In this document: positions 34,500 to 47,128 of the stretch, piece after piece
Layout: every line of letters begins with the position of its first letter
Position numbering within the stretch: the stretch's first letter is position 1
Origin: Hymenolepis diminuta
Taxonomy: Eukaryota; Platyhelminthes; Cestoda; Cyclophyllidea; Hymenolepididae
Assembly: GCA_900708905.1 (NCBI GenBank)
Contig: CAADRB010000081.1
Coordinates: 275,748 to 339,747 of the forward strand
Length of the DNA stretch: 64,000 nt
Direction of reading: 5' to 3'
Program-made: the position numbers and the translations under genes
The notes under the pieces: model-generated
Seen by the model: only the letters and a program-made list of their open reading frames with translations
Told to the model about the DNA's origin: nothing
Databases searched by the model: none

Positions 34500-34880
34500 C
34501 CAATGATCAGCACAGTCTTCTACAGCCAATCAAAATCCAATTGCTATAGCCAGCAGATGTCTATCAACACCTGGAGACTAAAAATGATTGATTGACGATA
34601 AGATTTCCACTATAGCGTTCACAGGTGGTCCCGCTGTGTGTTTGATTGTTCGTACATAGAAACCAAAACAGATGTCGATCAGCGCGCCAAGACTCCGACA
34701 ATGAGACATGACTAATGTCTAACAAAGAAATGTTTTGTATATAAACCTAATTTACTAATTAATAAACTGGGGTGGTCAGTTTGCTACCTCCTAACTGATC
34801 TGGCAACATGAGTAACTTGACTTATGCTGCCTATTCCTTCTAATCGACTGATGTGGCCCTGATAGATCTCCCAATAAAAT
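34500..34880 (+). repeat. Dispersed repeat, second copy of a direct pair
   Basis: Partner of 32690-33030 in the same orientation about 1.8 kb apart, with divergence of the order of a quarter to a third by eye. See that entry for landmarks. Confidence 0.6.
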
Positions 34881-35059
34881 TCATTTCCTGAATAAAATGA
34901 TTTTAAATTATGCCAGTAAATAGGACCTGATCTGATCTGATTACTAGATTAGTCATATCTGGTAAAATCTCTTCCTTCCTCCTCTCCGGGGTCTGAGCAG
35001 TGGTGGCATGCCTTATAACACTGGGGTCGATTGAATGTTATAAGAGCTTTTGGTGATCG

Positions 35060-35335
35060 CTACACATAAAAAAATAATATTTTCTCCAAAAATATTTCTC
35101 TTTTTTTTCGATGTCTTATTTTCTTCCTTTTAATTCCCGCTAATTTTAACTCCCTTTCACTAGAACGAACTTATTTATATTACCGTTGTAAATGGCGGAT
35201 AATTCAGATCGACCTACCGATAGGTAAACATCCTATCTTGACATAGTGTTTGGGTTGTTTTGTATTGTCGAATTGTATTCCTAACTAGAGTAACTTCTTA
35301 GGGGATCTAGGAGTCGGTTACGAAGAAGAGTAGAT
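35060..35335 (-). repeat. Degenerate copy of inverted-repeat arm segment
   Basis: On the minus strand it matches arm positions about 2585-2905. Plus-strand landmarks are AATATTTTCTCC, CTTCCTTTTAATTCCC, TTTGGGTTGTTTTGTATTGTCG and GGATCTAGGAGTCGGTTACG, against GTGTCGTTTTGTGTTGTTGTG and AGACTCTAAGAGTCGGTAAC-like sequence in the right arm (about 9200-9290). It shows that this arm section is an older dispersed repeat. Confidence 0.55.
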
Positions 35336-36680
35336 CATAACAATAATTGTATAAAATGCAATTTTTACTATAGTTTTCAAGGTGGAAGAAGCTTTCGATT
35401 TAGTCGTATTGGTTTACTTTCAATCAATATAGCTAAATTATTATCTTCTGGATTTGATTGCAAATGTTTACTAGGATTTCCCGTATTTTTAGTCACATCA
35501 AATGTTGTCGAATATTTTTGAAATGTTCTGTTTCTGTTAAGACGACATATTGGAGCAAGGTCTTATTAGAACATCGATATCGATTTGTTGCTTATTCTTG
35601 CTTCGTAAGGCTTGCATACACTCAATTCTTTGAGTCTGCTTTTGAACATGTGTCGACGCTGGCTTGTTAGTTTTCCCTGATTTTCATACTCATTTGATTT
35701 ATTCATGCTTTGTGGTGCTGAAAATACAGAATTCATTCAAATATTCTTCTGAATATTCATTCTCAGGCTTCAACTATTTGGTCGTCAAATTTGTTTTGAA
35801 TACTTCCATCGACATTTGTGATTAACAAATTGTCAGAAGAGTTTACATACCATTTAGCCATTTGCCATAGGGCGTTATATGTGGGAAGAGGAATTTCTGG
35901 TTTAGAAATGTATTTATTTTTGGAATTCATTAAAGGCTGTTAAATTTGACTTATTATGTGTTGGGAAATTTTATTTGAGTTATAATAAAGCCAAAAATTG
36001 CAACAGTGTTAAAATTTTTGTTGATGATTTCGACGATAACCGATCGCTGATGAATATGTCAAAGTCAAAACTATCCTCCAAAAGGCAATCTTCAAGTTGA
36101 AATATAGTGCAAAAATTGAAAAAATAATGGATTAAAATAAATCTTTTGCCCATATATTGGAGAGATAACTTAACTAAATCAAGAGAAAAAATAAGAACAC
36201 GGAAAGAGATTTTAAATCCTACAGATGACTAGGTTTATGAGTTCTGAAATTGGATCTGATGATGCTATATGCCTTAATCAAAATGCGTTGATATAGTTCC
36301 ATCATTTAATTTACGTAATGGGTAGTTTGGCATTTTATAAAAGAAAGAACAAGTTTAATAAAATATGAAATATATTCAGCAACTTTTTCAATTGTTGAAA
36401 AAAATATTTACCAATCCATATTTGTAAAACTACACAATTTATTTGGGTGAAATTAAATGAAGTCTACAATAAACTGATAAAGCATATTATTATCATTAAA
36501 ACATATTCAAATTTAAATTATTACAAGTAATTATTTCTAAGAGCTTAAAATTTAGTTGATGATGATATCTGTCTAGATGGGGAGGTTTTGACAAAACTAA
36601 TAAAATAAAATTAGCAATAGCCTTCATTTGTTTTAACTACTAAAAAAGAACCAATGCTTTCTCGACCTTCACATTTCCGC
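35336..36680. other. Upstream region of guanylate kinase, no gene seen
   Basis: A 70-aa frame at 35458-35670 (+) is not recognised. The 50 bp before the guanylate kinase start are GC-richer than the surroundings and contain CAG/GGG, a possible trans-splice acceptor; this is speculative. Confidence 0.4.
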
Positions 36681-36724
36681 TTCGGTTGGGTATACAGGGG
36701 CGTTCTTGGTCGTCGTTGTTCATA

Positions 36725-37711
36725 ATGTCCTCGTTACGTCCCGTTGTTCTCAGCGGTCCCTCAGGGGCTGGCAAAAGCACACTTTTAAAGATGATTATGG
36801 ATAACTTTCCACAGAGTTTTGCATTTAGCATTTCACACACAACACGCAAGCCTAGACCAGGTGAAGTGCAAGGTAAAGATTATCACTTTGTCACCGAGGA
36901 ACAAATGCTCAAAGACATTGAGGCTGGCAAATTCCTTGAATATGCGCAATTCGCAGGGAATTATTACGGCACTCCCCGCGAGGCAGTTACTGCTGTAAGT
37001 TTCTGTGCGCGTTTCCGCAGTTTTTATGCCTGATGCGCTTTATTTTTTTTTGCTTAAGCCTGCTTGGTTCCCTCTCACTCCGTGTTTTTCTTCTTCACTG
37101 ATAGTCTTGCACTTCTTCTACGCTTAACAACTCCTTTCGTAAATTTCTCCCTCAACAATGGTTGCGGTTATTATTTTTCGGCGCTCGATCCAAATATTGT
37201 TCCATGATTTCCTTTTGGAATACACGATATAATGTAGGCCTCCCTCACTTGTTAGAATTTTTATCGTCTCTTATTTTGTGTGTTGCCTTGACGTTTTTGC
37301 ACTTTGAATCAATGCCTTATTCTCATTTTATAGTGAAAATTCTGTTGATTTTAGGTTCTTGAAAGTGGCAGAATTTGTATTCTGGATGTTGATGCGAATG
37401 GGGTTCGTAGTATCTATGCGGCCCGGCCACCTCTGAATGCTCGTTTCATATTCATCGGTCCACCATCAATTGAAGTTCTTGAGCAACGACTTCGTGACCG
37501 GGGAACAGAAACGGAGGAGAAAATCCAATCACGAATCAAACAAGCTAAAATCGACATGGATTTCGCTAATAGTATCCAGGGCAAAAGCATCTATGATGCC
37601 TACATTGTGAATGACAATCTGGATACTGCTTATGAGAAGCTGTTCCTTCTACTTAAAGATGATATTGCGCTGACATTACCTGAAGATGAAAGGCAGGTTG
37701 CCGCGTCTTAG
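36725..37711 (+). CDS. GUK1: Guanylate kinase
   Basis: Cytosolic enzyme that phosphorylates GMP and dGMP with ATP to the diphosphates, essential for GTP supply and purine salvage. Exon 1 is 36725-36994 and exon 2 is 37355-37711, joined in phase 0 across a 360-nt GT/AG intron; the product is 208 aa, normal for the family. The P-loop GPSGAGKS is at residues 11-18. GMP ligands are at the expected places: Ser37, Arg41, Arg44, Tyr53, Glu72, Tyr81, Thr83, Asp101 (numbered by a constant offset of 3 from the yeast enzyme, recalled). Lid arginines are in [22 protein letters not shown] 36725 is preferred because [14 protein letters not shown] matches the usual N-terminus; an in-frame ATG at 36686 would add 13 residues. 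No damage is seen, so it is probably expressed. Confidence 0.95.
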
Positions 37712-38354
37712 TATCCTGTTTCCTCTCCATTGATGTTTGTACATTTACTATTTTATCCAGAAGAGTACGTCTATAAGATCATAAAAAAAGCGTTCGCAAT
37801 CGGCATTGGCTGTTAGTTTCTCTGCTCATTCCCTAGTATGTACATATTGCACCCCACTCCTTTCCCGAATAGATGTCTATATAATGATATGGTATACCTG
37901 TTTTTAGTTTCTTTTCGACTTGTGGGTTAAACTGATTTAAGCTTTGAGCTTTGTTCATTTGGGAAAGAGCTCGTATTGTGATTTTACATTGGCGAATGTT
38001 GCTTGCTAATTTTTATTAAGATTATTGAGCATACTAATGTCACCAATGGTTTTTCTTAACGTGTTTAAAAGGAAATCGATATTTATTAGCGATGATAAAA
38101 TTGTGATGAATAATTCCTGAATTATTTTGCTCAAATATCGGTTGCCTGTTTATATTTGTACGATTAAATCGATATTTGTGCTCTCGTGGTCGTAAATAAT
38201 TAAAAATGCGATAGCTACAAACGGGTTTGTGTAAAACAGGAGATTATCGGTAGTCTTATTATCACTCCTCTACTCTTGGAACGCTGGTTTTATTAGTTAG
38301 GTCGTATCGCCGTTGTTATATGTTCTATGGGGGGAAATCAGTGTTTAGTCATAG
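37712..38354. other. 3' region of guanylate kinase
   Basis: No canonical AATAAA within 150 bp of the stop; GAATAGATG near 37868 could serve as a variant signal. Otherwise no feature seen. Confidence 0.4.
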
Positions 38355-38460
38355 GAGTGGTGACGTAGTTGGTAGAATTCGTCTTACTAATACTCTGCTG
38401 TATAATCCACATGCATTGTGCTAATACCCATCATCAAGACGGGACCACGGTTTCAATTGC
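38355..38460 (+). repeat. tRNA-like SINE relic (tentative)
   Basis: GGTGACGTAGTTGGTAGAATT resembles a pol III A box context (TAGTTGGTAGA) and GGTTTCAATTGCC some 75 bp later resembles a B box. The spacing is wider than in a tRNA gene and no cloverleaf is evident. Confidence 0.35.
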
Positions 38461-39754
38461 CTAACCGATATTTTAAGAAGCTACTATGGTTTCAAGTGCA
38501 ACGATTGGTAACGGAATTAGTGAACTAAAGTAAACTATTTACATGACCATTGCTATTCGAAGAGCTGGTTACCTAATCTAAGATTATGGCATTGATAACG
38601 CCTGATTAGGTTAAGCATACATTTGCTAAAGATTAGTTGATTTCCTAGGCTGCATTTCTTTCGCTTCGCTGCCCTTAAAACATTCTAGAAACACCTGTCT
38701 GCCAGTAACTGCAAATTGCTGTATGTCGAGATTATCCATCCCCCTTGGCTTATTATCTGATTGGGCAACGAGTAACTTCGACTAGGTAGCCGCTAACGCC
38801 CTTCTCTTCATTTTTGGCATGCAAACGAACAAGCAGATAAACTCGTATTGATTTAAACGTGGATTATATTTAGATCCTAGCAAAGATACAATTTGGACGG
38901 AGGGCACATGGCTCCCCTTATAATATTTGCTGAGGGGAGAAGAAAGGTAAATTGGGAGATTTCAGTTTTGTAACCATAATTACTACGTGATTTCAGTTGC
39001 GATTAGAGCCTCTCAAACTATCCTCCTTTAGAGTTTAGAGATATTTCGGTTGAAGTCCAGTTTTCCAGGCAAGTAGGTGAAAAATGTTTGTTTTCAAAAC
39101 CGAAGTTTAGTTTGCATTTGTATTTTCTTAATTCTCACATTAAATTAGGAAAATGAAATGTGCGTGAATTTCTGGGAAATAAGTAAAACCGCGTTGATCA
39201 GTAACTATCAACAATTGACCGAACATCTATTTTTTATTTGACTTTCCTAGAGTCAGTATAGTAAAAATTTCAAAATGGATAGAAATGATCTATTTCGGAT
39301 TTAAAAATTTCTTATTTGAGTTAATAAGTATCGGTAACTAATTTTCTTTCAACTTCTATCACTCGGTCATTTAAACACAACTGACTTCGTAGAATCACTT
39401 CAGCCCAAAATTTATAGTTTTCAATAAGCGAATGGCCGGTGCCTCAACTTTTGATTCATTGTGGTTCATATATAGATAACATTAATTAATTATCTATGGT
39501 TTTTCGTTTTAAAAGGAAGTGAGAATGATCGAAATGCACTTCTAGAGTCAAAGTTCGGTAAATTGTCGGTTTCAGGGGTGAATTTAAATGAGAGAAATCA
39601 AGAGGTACTTATGTCACTGAAGTATTTCTTTTGTTGATTCTAGATATTTCCTTATAGTTAGAATAAATCGGGCAATCTGTGCAATTAGGATTTCTTAACT
39701 TTAGTTTAAGTAACTTAACTTGAACTGATTATGCCAAAGTTTATTGTATCACTC

Positions 39755-39812
39755 AATTGGCTGAGCGGTAAATAAGTTTATAGTTCAGGTCCCTTGTTAA
39801 CTCCCAATCCCA
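39755..39812 (+). repeat. tRNA-like SINE relic (tentative)
   Basis: TTGGCTGAGCGGTAAATAAG resembles a tRNA-Leu/Ser type A box and AGTTCAGGTCCC a B box about 20 bp later. It is too diverged to be a tRNA gene. Confidence 0.35.
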
Positions 39813-42800
39813 TTTAAGGCTAAGAGAATATCATGAGGTGGATTTTTATGTCAGTGCTCTTTTTACACTACCTGAAGTAATTGTGTTGAGTGCGTTTTAT
39901 ACTACAATATGAAAAATGAATGAAATAAAACTGAAGAATGAATTAAACATTGAATTTGATATAGAATTATGATTAAGCATTATGGGAATGATTCATAAAT
40001 ACGCCATTACATGAGCCAATGAGGATTCGGTGGGACCACTTACGCACTTAAACGCAAATATGTGAAGAAAGCCAAAGTGGCATTTTGGATCCTTTTGGAC
40101 AGTGAGACGAATAAATACGATTTCATGAGCAGGAAGTGTAATTTCTCTTCCACAGCTGGGAAACAATTAATCGTCAAACTTGGATAAGTTGTCTAACAAA
40201 TACATTGATTATTATGTCTAGTGTATCAAAAGATCTTCTCAAAGATACAATGTAGGCAGGGGTCTATAACCTTCTTGACAACATTTGCTAAGAAGAGAAG
40301 CGAATTGCGAAATAGGAGATTTTCGTCTTGAAAGCAACCAATTCGAGCTGGAATTGACGCTGCTTTACATTTAAGGTCTTCATGACCTGAGTGTTTAGAA
40401 GAACTCCGTTCAGTTGGAGATGAACTTTAAAGACCTCTGGGTGACTTCTGCACTAAATATTGAGTTTTTAAGAGTGGAGGTTTTTAATCGCCCATATTTC
40501 TATAATTCTGCATTTCATAAATCAATTCATATTCGTCTAATTGTAGAAGAGAGGGTATCTATTTCATCATATTATTTCAATTTCAACTTTTAATTAAATC
40601 TCTATTAAATTTATTTAGAGGAATAATCAATTTTGAATTAATTAATCCTTTCACATGAGTATTTTATTTGCAATTTTCCACAGTGATTCAACATGACCTT
40701 AATTTACTATTTAAGCATCAAAGACTCGACCTTAGAAAACGTCGGTCCTGAGGCCTAAATTATTTCCGTTAATAGTGTTTAACTTTCTTTTAAAATCGAT
40801 TTGTACTCTTTTCGCTTGACGTTGATGTTGTTACTTGTTCCAGATCGGCCAACCTGCGTAATAACGCGTTAGTAATGGACTCATGTCCCGATTATAGGCC
40901 ATCCAAATACGATTGGATTTCTAAACGACGTCTCAAAATTACATAAGCTAATGCGCTCTGGCCAACCAACACACACAGCTGGGTGCAACTCAGCCGACCT
41001 CTGTATCATCCGATAGTTTCTGGTTCACACCCCTGGCTGTCTCTTTATTGCTTTTACATCACTAAAGCCTTGACAACCACTTTACCAGTTTTTGTCTCTA
41101 AAAGTTCATCAGTCCAGCAACATTTGATGACTCTGGTACTTTATCTCCTACAATTAGTAGGCCTGACGTGCTGAGCATGAGGTGTATATTACCTTAGTTA
41201 TCTACTGCTTCCAGGAACTGCTCGTTCAAGATCTCTGGCTATCTCAATGTCCGTCTGTAAGCCGACAATTGCTGCCATTTGTCAATGAAGCTTTAATCAC
41301 AACTGTATCAGGCTTCCCTGTTAAAATTCCAGCAGTCAATTACCATTAATCATCAACATTAGCTTCTACAAGGGCATACACCCTGAATTGGCCGAAAATT
41401 GAAAGTACGGTCCGGACGTCACTACATCTTCAGAATTACAGAGTTGTAATTGTACAAGCAGCCACTGGCACAAATAAATACATTAACCACTCGTTTAAGC
41501 TGAATGGTTGTCCCCGTCATTTTAACATAAAAAAAGCTTATTAAAGAAATAAATTACTACAAGTACTCATTATCCTCAACCCAATCACTAATCTATATGA
41601 AGGTATAGATACGGAAGAACTCTAAAGTATAAACTGATTCGTAGTCACTGCAATTTCATCATTTTGGTTAGAGCCAAATGTAGCTTTATGATATTTATTG
41701 GGCCGCCATGATTAGAAAGCAGTGGCTAAACATTTTGTATAATACAAAAGTCCGAGCTGGACTGGGAAATGTTTGACAGTCAGTCTTACATCAAAAAGAG
41801 AAAAGAGATTTAGTAATAAATGATCTCATTTCAAACCCTTGATTTTATATCTTGAGTCATTTGGATTTTTTAATAAATATGACTAAAACTTGGTTTGAAG
41901 GGAAAATGAAGTGGTTTTTTCTTAATTTTATGTATCAAAAACCAGTCCAATAAGAATCCGTAGTTGCAATATTTTGTAAGGTTGGATGATAACACCAATC
42001 CTATCTTTATGTATACAACAAGTAGCAAGTTGGAAAGATTTATAGTTGACAATGTTATAAATGTGGTAGCTATAAAATGCTCATTCATAAATACTAAAAT
42101 GCGGGTTTATAATACGGTTAAGAAAAGAGTTTCGGCAGCAACAAGGTGTAAATCAATGATTCTGCCAATCAGAACCTTCCCTTACTATGGCGATGGAAAT
42201 ACTTATAAATAGGAGGTAAGCATCCTTTAAATGCTATCAAGAGAAAAGGAGGGATTTGTGAAATACGTGACTATGTAAACAAAGATAAGTGCCGAATCTT
42301 GCTCTCATCCTATCCAGGTCTTAGAGATAATTGCAGACTGAACGTAACCGTCTAAAATAAACTCAGTCAAGAATGTTTTAAGAAGAAAACGTTAATCAGT
42401 CAATACTCGATACTGAAAGAAATCTTTTCTTCCCAGGACACACATATTTAAATTTTTCTCACAGTACCAATATCCAATTTCAAATCATAAATCTCTTTTT
42501 CAAATATTACTGATCACTTAGTGTGAACGACATTCATATTACTGCATAGTTATCTGAGAGATCATTCAAGAAACGTTATTTCGCAAAATGAGGCCAACAT
42601 TTTGCTCTAAATTATATTATCAGAATTAATTTAGAGTCATCATTCTGGTGGAGCTGTGAGCAACTTGGTTTAAAGGAAGTACACTTATGTGTACTTTAGG
42701 TTGAAAGAAAATCAAATAGTGCATTTATGGCCATGAGTGCGATAAGTAATTAATAAAATTTGACTATTCAACTCAATGATTTTTTGGGTCAAGTGAGTAC

Positions 42801-45651
42801 TTTGTGGAAAACGATAATTGTCTTACAACTTAATGAGGGAGTAAAGTTGTTTACTTTTGAAAAAGGAGACCTCGTTGGGTTCTAAGAGAATAGAGTAAAA
42901 CTATTTTCCTATATTTGAGCTAATTTAAACTACTCTAAATATTGATTGTCTTACAAATTAAAACAATGGAAATTATAATTATGAATATTGTGCAGCCACT
43001 AACTTATCATTTTAATCCTCTTTGGTTCCATCAAACTAGAACTAGTTTGCAAAATACAAGATATCGAATGGTTTCATCTTTGAAAATTGAAATTTTCTGT
43101 AATTTTTCATCTAAAAGTCATTAGAATACACTTTAATCTTAATCTTAAAAGTATCACTAATTCCGTCCTTAAAGTTACTTTACAAACTCGATCATACTGG
43201 GCTTTGAGGTGACCCCATTAAAAAACTCACGGTCTTAAGAGGATACGGCGGCTTTTCCCAAATCAAAAGACCCTCAGTTGACTTAGACTATCAGCGTATT
43301 GGGAAAAGGTAGAGGAATAAGAGAGATTGTAAGAGAGAAAAAAGAGAAATGTGTAGTAAGATCAGTTTTGAAGGGTATCATATCGTGACAACCTAGGCAA
43401 GCACTTCCAGTAGTTGCACCAATAACAATTCTTTGCTTATTGGGCTCTGATAAATAATAAAAATCTACTGGTATCCAAAAGGGAAAATGGAAGTGGGACC
43501 GCACCCATACTTTAATTTTGTATCCTTCGACATACATACGTTCTTCCGGTATGGAGAAAAGTTGAATAGATTTGTGAAAAATATGAGTAGTAATTTAAGC
43601 GCACGTTCATTGTCTCCCATATCGTTTTGGAGACGAAAATTCAAAATAAATTAATTTTTCAAGTACATAATAAGGTGCAAATCACAAATCGCAAGAAAAC
43701 TTCACTTTAATGCTAATGCATTTGATCCTAAAATATTGGCGGAAGTATTTTATTACCTGGTTTCAGGGATTACAATATTCAGATTAATCCTTGTCAATAA
43801 AGGCCTGATAGAATATGATTTCCTTAAATCAGTATTGTGGGGTTGGGACGTCTTAAAATCCACACCCCAGGGGAGTAAATTATGAGCTCCGTCGTACTCA
43901 AAGCCAGAAGGCTGAGGAGTGCCTGAATGCGTTCATTCAAGTAAGATATAAAAGGGTTATCTTTGAGGCGATTGCTGTAACATATTTTTATCAGATAACA
44001 AGTTAACAAAAGGACTATTTCCAGGACGTACTCTGTGTGTAAACTATAAGACGTGATGTGAATGTTCTTATCAGTTCGAGAGACCACCGTAACTATGATG
44101 ACTGACACTTCAAAGAGAATTTTTTGCCCAAGGCAAGCACCAAAATTTAAAGTTCTTCAAAAATTTTTATCAAACAAATATCATAAACCAACGCATTCTC
44201 TAGTTATATTTTGATAAAATTAAAACCTCTAAATAAATTATCTGTGAGCCAATTTGAAGTTATTTATGAATTAATTTAAAATCTGGAATGATTTTTCGTA
44301 GCCTTACCTGGTTACCTCAGTCGAATACATAAGAAGGTTACCCTAGGCAGTGTGCCCTCATCTTTAATAAACTTTTGGAGAATTCAAAATTTTAATCCAC
44401 AGGAAACTTCTAGAATATTCTATTCAAAATAATAAATTTTTGATTACCTTTAATTTAAAATGAGCAAAATTATTAGTTTCTTTTAAGTATACTATTTAAA
44501 ACTCTCCATCTTTCTTATACTTCCTTTTATATATGTAAAAGCACTCATTCAAGGTATTTCAACCTGTAATTTTCTTAATTGTAGACTATGTGGAGTAGAA
44601 AAAAAGATATCAATGTGGTGCGCCCGCTTTATACTGTTGCTTAAGTTGCTTTTCCATTTATCCTATTCCTTTTAACAAAGCTACTTTAAGAATCCTACCA
44701 AAGAGGGTACAGAGGTAAGACAACTGATATTCCAAAGGTTAACAGGACGTGACAGCCTCGCTTAAATGAGTAGACCAAGTGTTGACTGTGATCAATTTTA
44801 TTTTGGACAATTATGAAAGGAAAGAGAAAGGAAAAGAGGATGCTTCAAGTCCTTTTCCTCCAGCTTTGCTTTTTTTTTAATCATTCACTATTTCACTTTG
44901 CTATCTAGCAGACGTTTCCTGAGGACCTTTTAGATAACCAAAAAAATAACCAATTCGTCTGAGAATTATTTCTAATATGAACAATACTAATTAAATTTTA
45001 TTTAAAAAATGCCTAGTGGAATCAAATTTCTAGATTTTTTTATCTATTTTTATAAGAAACGCAGTAATTTTTGTTAATTTTTGGCTAGTTCCTACCGTTA
45101 ACCGTTAACTAGCATTTTAAATATATTTTTAATGTCCGAACTGATTTTCAGTTGTATCAAATGCTCATCTCAGAGGCATACATATGATGATTAACAAGGG
45201 AATGCTCCCTCTTCTTTAGTGAAGTTTTGTGAAATTTATATTTCGCGCACTCAAAGTACTTGCCAATCTTTTTAGTATAATAAAATTATAGTACTTACTG
45301 TTAAAGTAATTAAACTGAGAAAAACTGCAGAGCAATATTTGTTAGCTACTTTGCATGCTTCGAAATCTTTCGATTGCTTCCTTATGAATTACAAAATGTT
45401 CGAATGTGAATACTGATTCTAGATAATATCAGTGTTAGCATTACTATCATTTGAAAATAAACCTCGCACAAGAGAGAAAAACGGCACTAAGCCCATTTAA
45501 TGAAATATCTCTCGGAGATGCAAAATGAACAAAAGAAAGAATAACTTTCACATTCTTATACATTGAAGAAAGAAATCTTCTGGACTTTGTGATTACCTTT
45601 TATAGTTTTCCAGCTTTGAATTTTAATGCTCAGTTCCAAAGGTCGTATTTT
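39813..45651. other. Long gene-free stretch
   Basis: Mostly AT-rich, with only short unrelated frames (40983-41174, 41964-42212, 42942-43124, 43283-43537, 43824-44108). None shows a motif or splice-consistent neighbours. Nothing recognised over nearly 6 kb. Confidence 0.5.
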
Positions 45652-45797
45652 AAGGATAAATCTCTATGCATTTCCAGAATTATCTTTTATTTGCATTCTC
45701 CACGATTGTTGTTAGCTCTTACTCAAATAGCTACGGATCGATGACTGTTATTGATGTCGTTATTTGTTGGCTGTGAACTGTTAGTTGTTATCTTATT
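45652..45797 (+). mobile_element. 5' LTR of copy B (internally deleted)
   Basis: Runs from TCTCTATGCATTTCCAGAAT to TTAGTTGTTATCTTA. Compared with the 3' LTR (48985-49485) it lacks about 350 bp between TTTATTTGC and CCACGATT, including the TATA region, so it could not drive normal transcription. Confidence 0.7.
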
Positions 45798-45800
45798 TCC

Positions 45801-46205
45801 AACAAATTGGTAACCTTGCAAAGAACATGACCATTCTGAATAAAAAAGATGTCTGAAATAACCTGTGCTCCCCCCTTCAGATCAGTCAGATCGATTCGGA
45901 AATCGAACAGCCGAACTGCCACCAACTACTGTCGACTGCTTACTATTTGTAAACCCTAATTCTGCGCTCCCTTCTACTCCTGCTGATTGAATTTACTCAA
46001 ATCACCCTCATATACTAGCAACCGCCAATGGTTCTCCCATCAAGACATATGGCCAGAAATCTCTCAATCTGGATCTTGAAGCAGAATCTTCCGAATTTTC
46101 ATCATTGCTGACATCTCCTAACCGATTATTGGCGTTGATTTTCTCTATCATTTCGGACTCCTTCTTGATCTCCGAGGGAAAAAAAGTTACTTGACACCTT
46201 AACAA
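45801..46205 (+). pseudogene. Primer site, gag stub, pol-end piece and protease of copy B
   Basis: ATTGGTAACCTTG (45806-45818) is a mutated primer site. CATGACCATTCTGAATAAAA starts the gag, as in copy A. Near 45900 it joins a segment (GTCGACTGCTTACTATTTGT) that matches the pol 3' end in copy C and the arms, then near 45975 returns to protease sequence (CAAATCACCC, then TTCTCCCATCAAGACATATG). Gag and the catalytic half of protease are absent. The order suggests recombination with a deletion derivative like copy C. Confidence 0.6.
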
Positions 46206-46359
46206 GCCTCCATTACAAGTGTACCATATATTCCTCTATAACCTGTATTCAATCCTCTAGGTCCCTTTTCCACCCTATCCTTAAAAGATTCCCAGATCTC
46301 ACTAACCCTGTTTGTCGTGACAAACTAGTAAATCATTCTGTCACCCATTCTATTACAAC

Positions 46360-47128
46360 CCATGGAAACCCTGTCAAAGTTCGAGCCCGTCGTCTTTCTT
46401 CCACTCGGTATAAGATTGCCAAGGACGAATTCAAACACACGCTTAATCTTGATATTATTCATCGTTCTTCCAGTAATTGGCCATCCGCTCTACATTTGGT
46501 CCCTAAGAAATCTGGTGATTGGCATCCTTGTAGTGACTACCTTGCACTCAATTCGATCACAGTCTCGTACAATTACTTCATACCCAATATACAAGACTTC
46601 TTATCCAATCTTCGGAATAAGAAGTTCTTCTCCAAAACCGCCATTGTTACTTTATTTGGTCTGTTTGAATTCCTTCGAATACCATTCGGTCTACGCAACG
46701 CAGCCCAAACCTTCCAAAATTTTATTGATGAAGTATTGCATGGTCTCGACTTCATTTTTGCCTATATCGATGAGATCCTTGTGACCAGTGAAAATGAAGA
46801 GGAACATAAGAAATATTTGGAGATTGTTTTTGAACGGCTAAATTTCCATGAACTCATCATAAATCTCTCCAAAAGCGGAATTGGGCAAAATACCTCATCT
46901 TTTCTTGGCAATACTCTACCTGACAGAGGTTTTCGACCAACTGACAAAATAGTAGAGAAGATTCGACAATTCCCACAACCGAAATCCCTTAATCAACTCT
47001 GCTGGTTCTTGGGCATGATAAATTTTTACCACAGTTTTCTTCCCAAATTTGCAGCAGTGATTTTTCCGCTCACAAAATTTCCAAAGTTCACGAAGACCAA
47101 TTCTTCCTTCTCCCCCTCCCCCTCCCCC
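46360..47128 (+). pseudogene. Reverse transcriptase of copy B
   Basis: Reads KSGDWHPCSDYLALNSITVS, then NKKFFSKTAIVTLFGLFEFL, GLRNAAQTFQNFIDEVL, FAYIDEILV (Glu codon 46772-46774) and QPKSLNQLCWFLGMINFY. Relative to copy A, 57 bp are missing in frame at about 46632-46637, removing the motif A Asp. The frame stays open from 46496 into the gap. With motif A lost and motif C altered it cannot be catalytic. Confidence 0.88.

Noticed and set aside
36640..36849. Minus-strand 69-aa frame over guanylate kinase exon 1
   Set aside because: Antisense shadow of a clear exon.
46362..46784. 140-aa frame starting METLSKFEPVVF
   Set aside because: Out-of-frame reading over the copy B RT; the true RT frame is the one that gives PFGLRNAAQTF.
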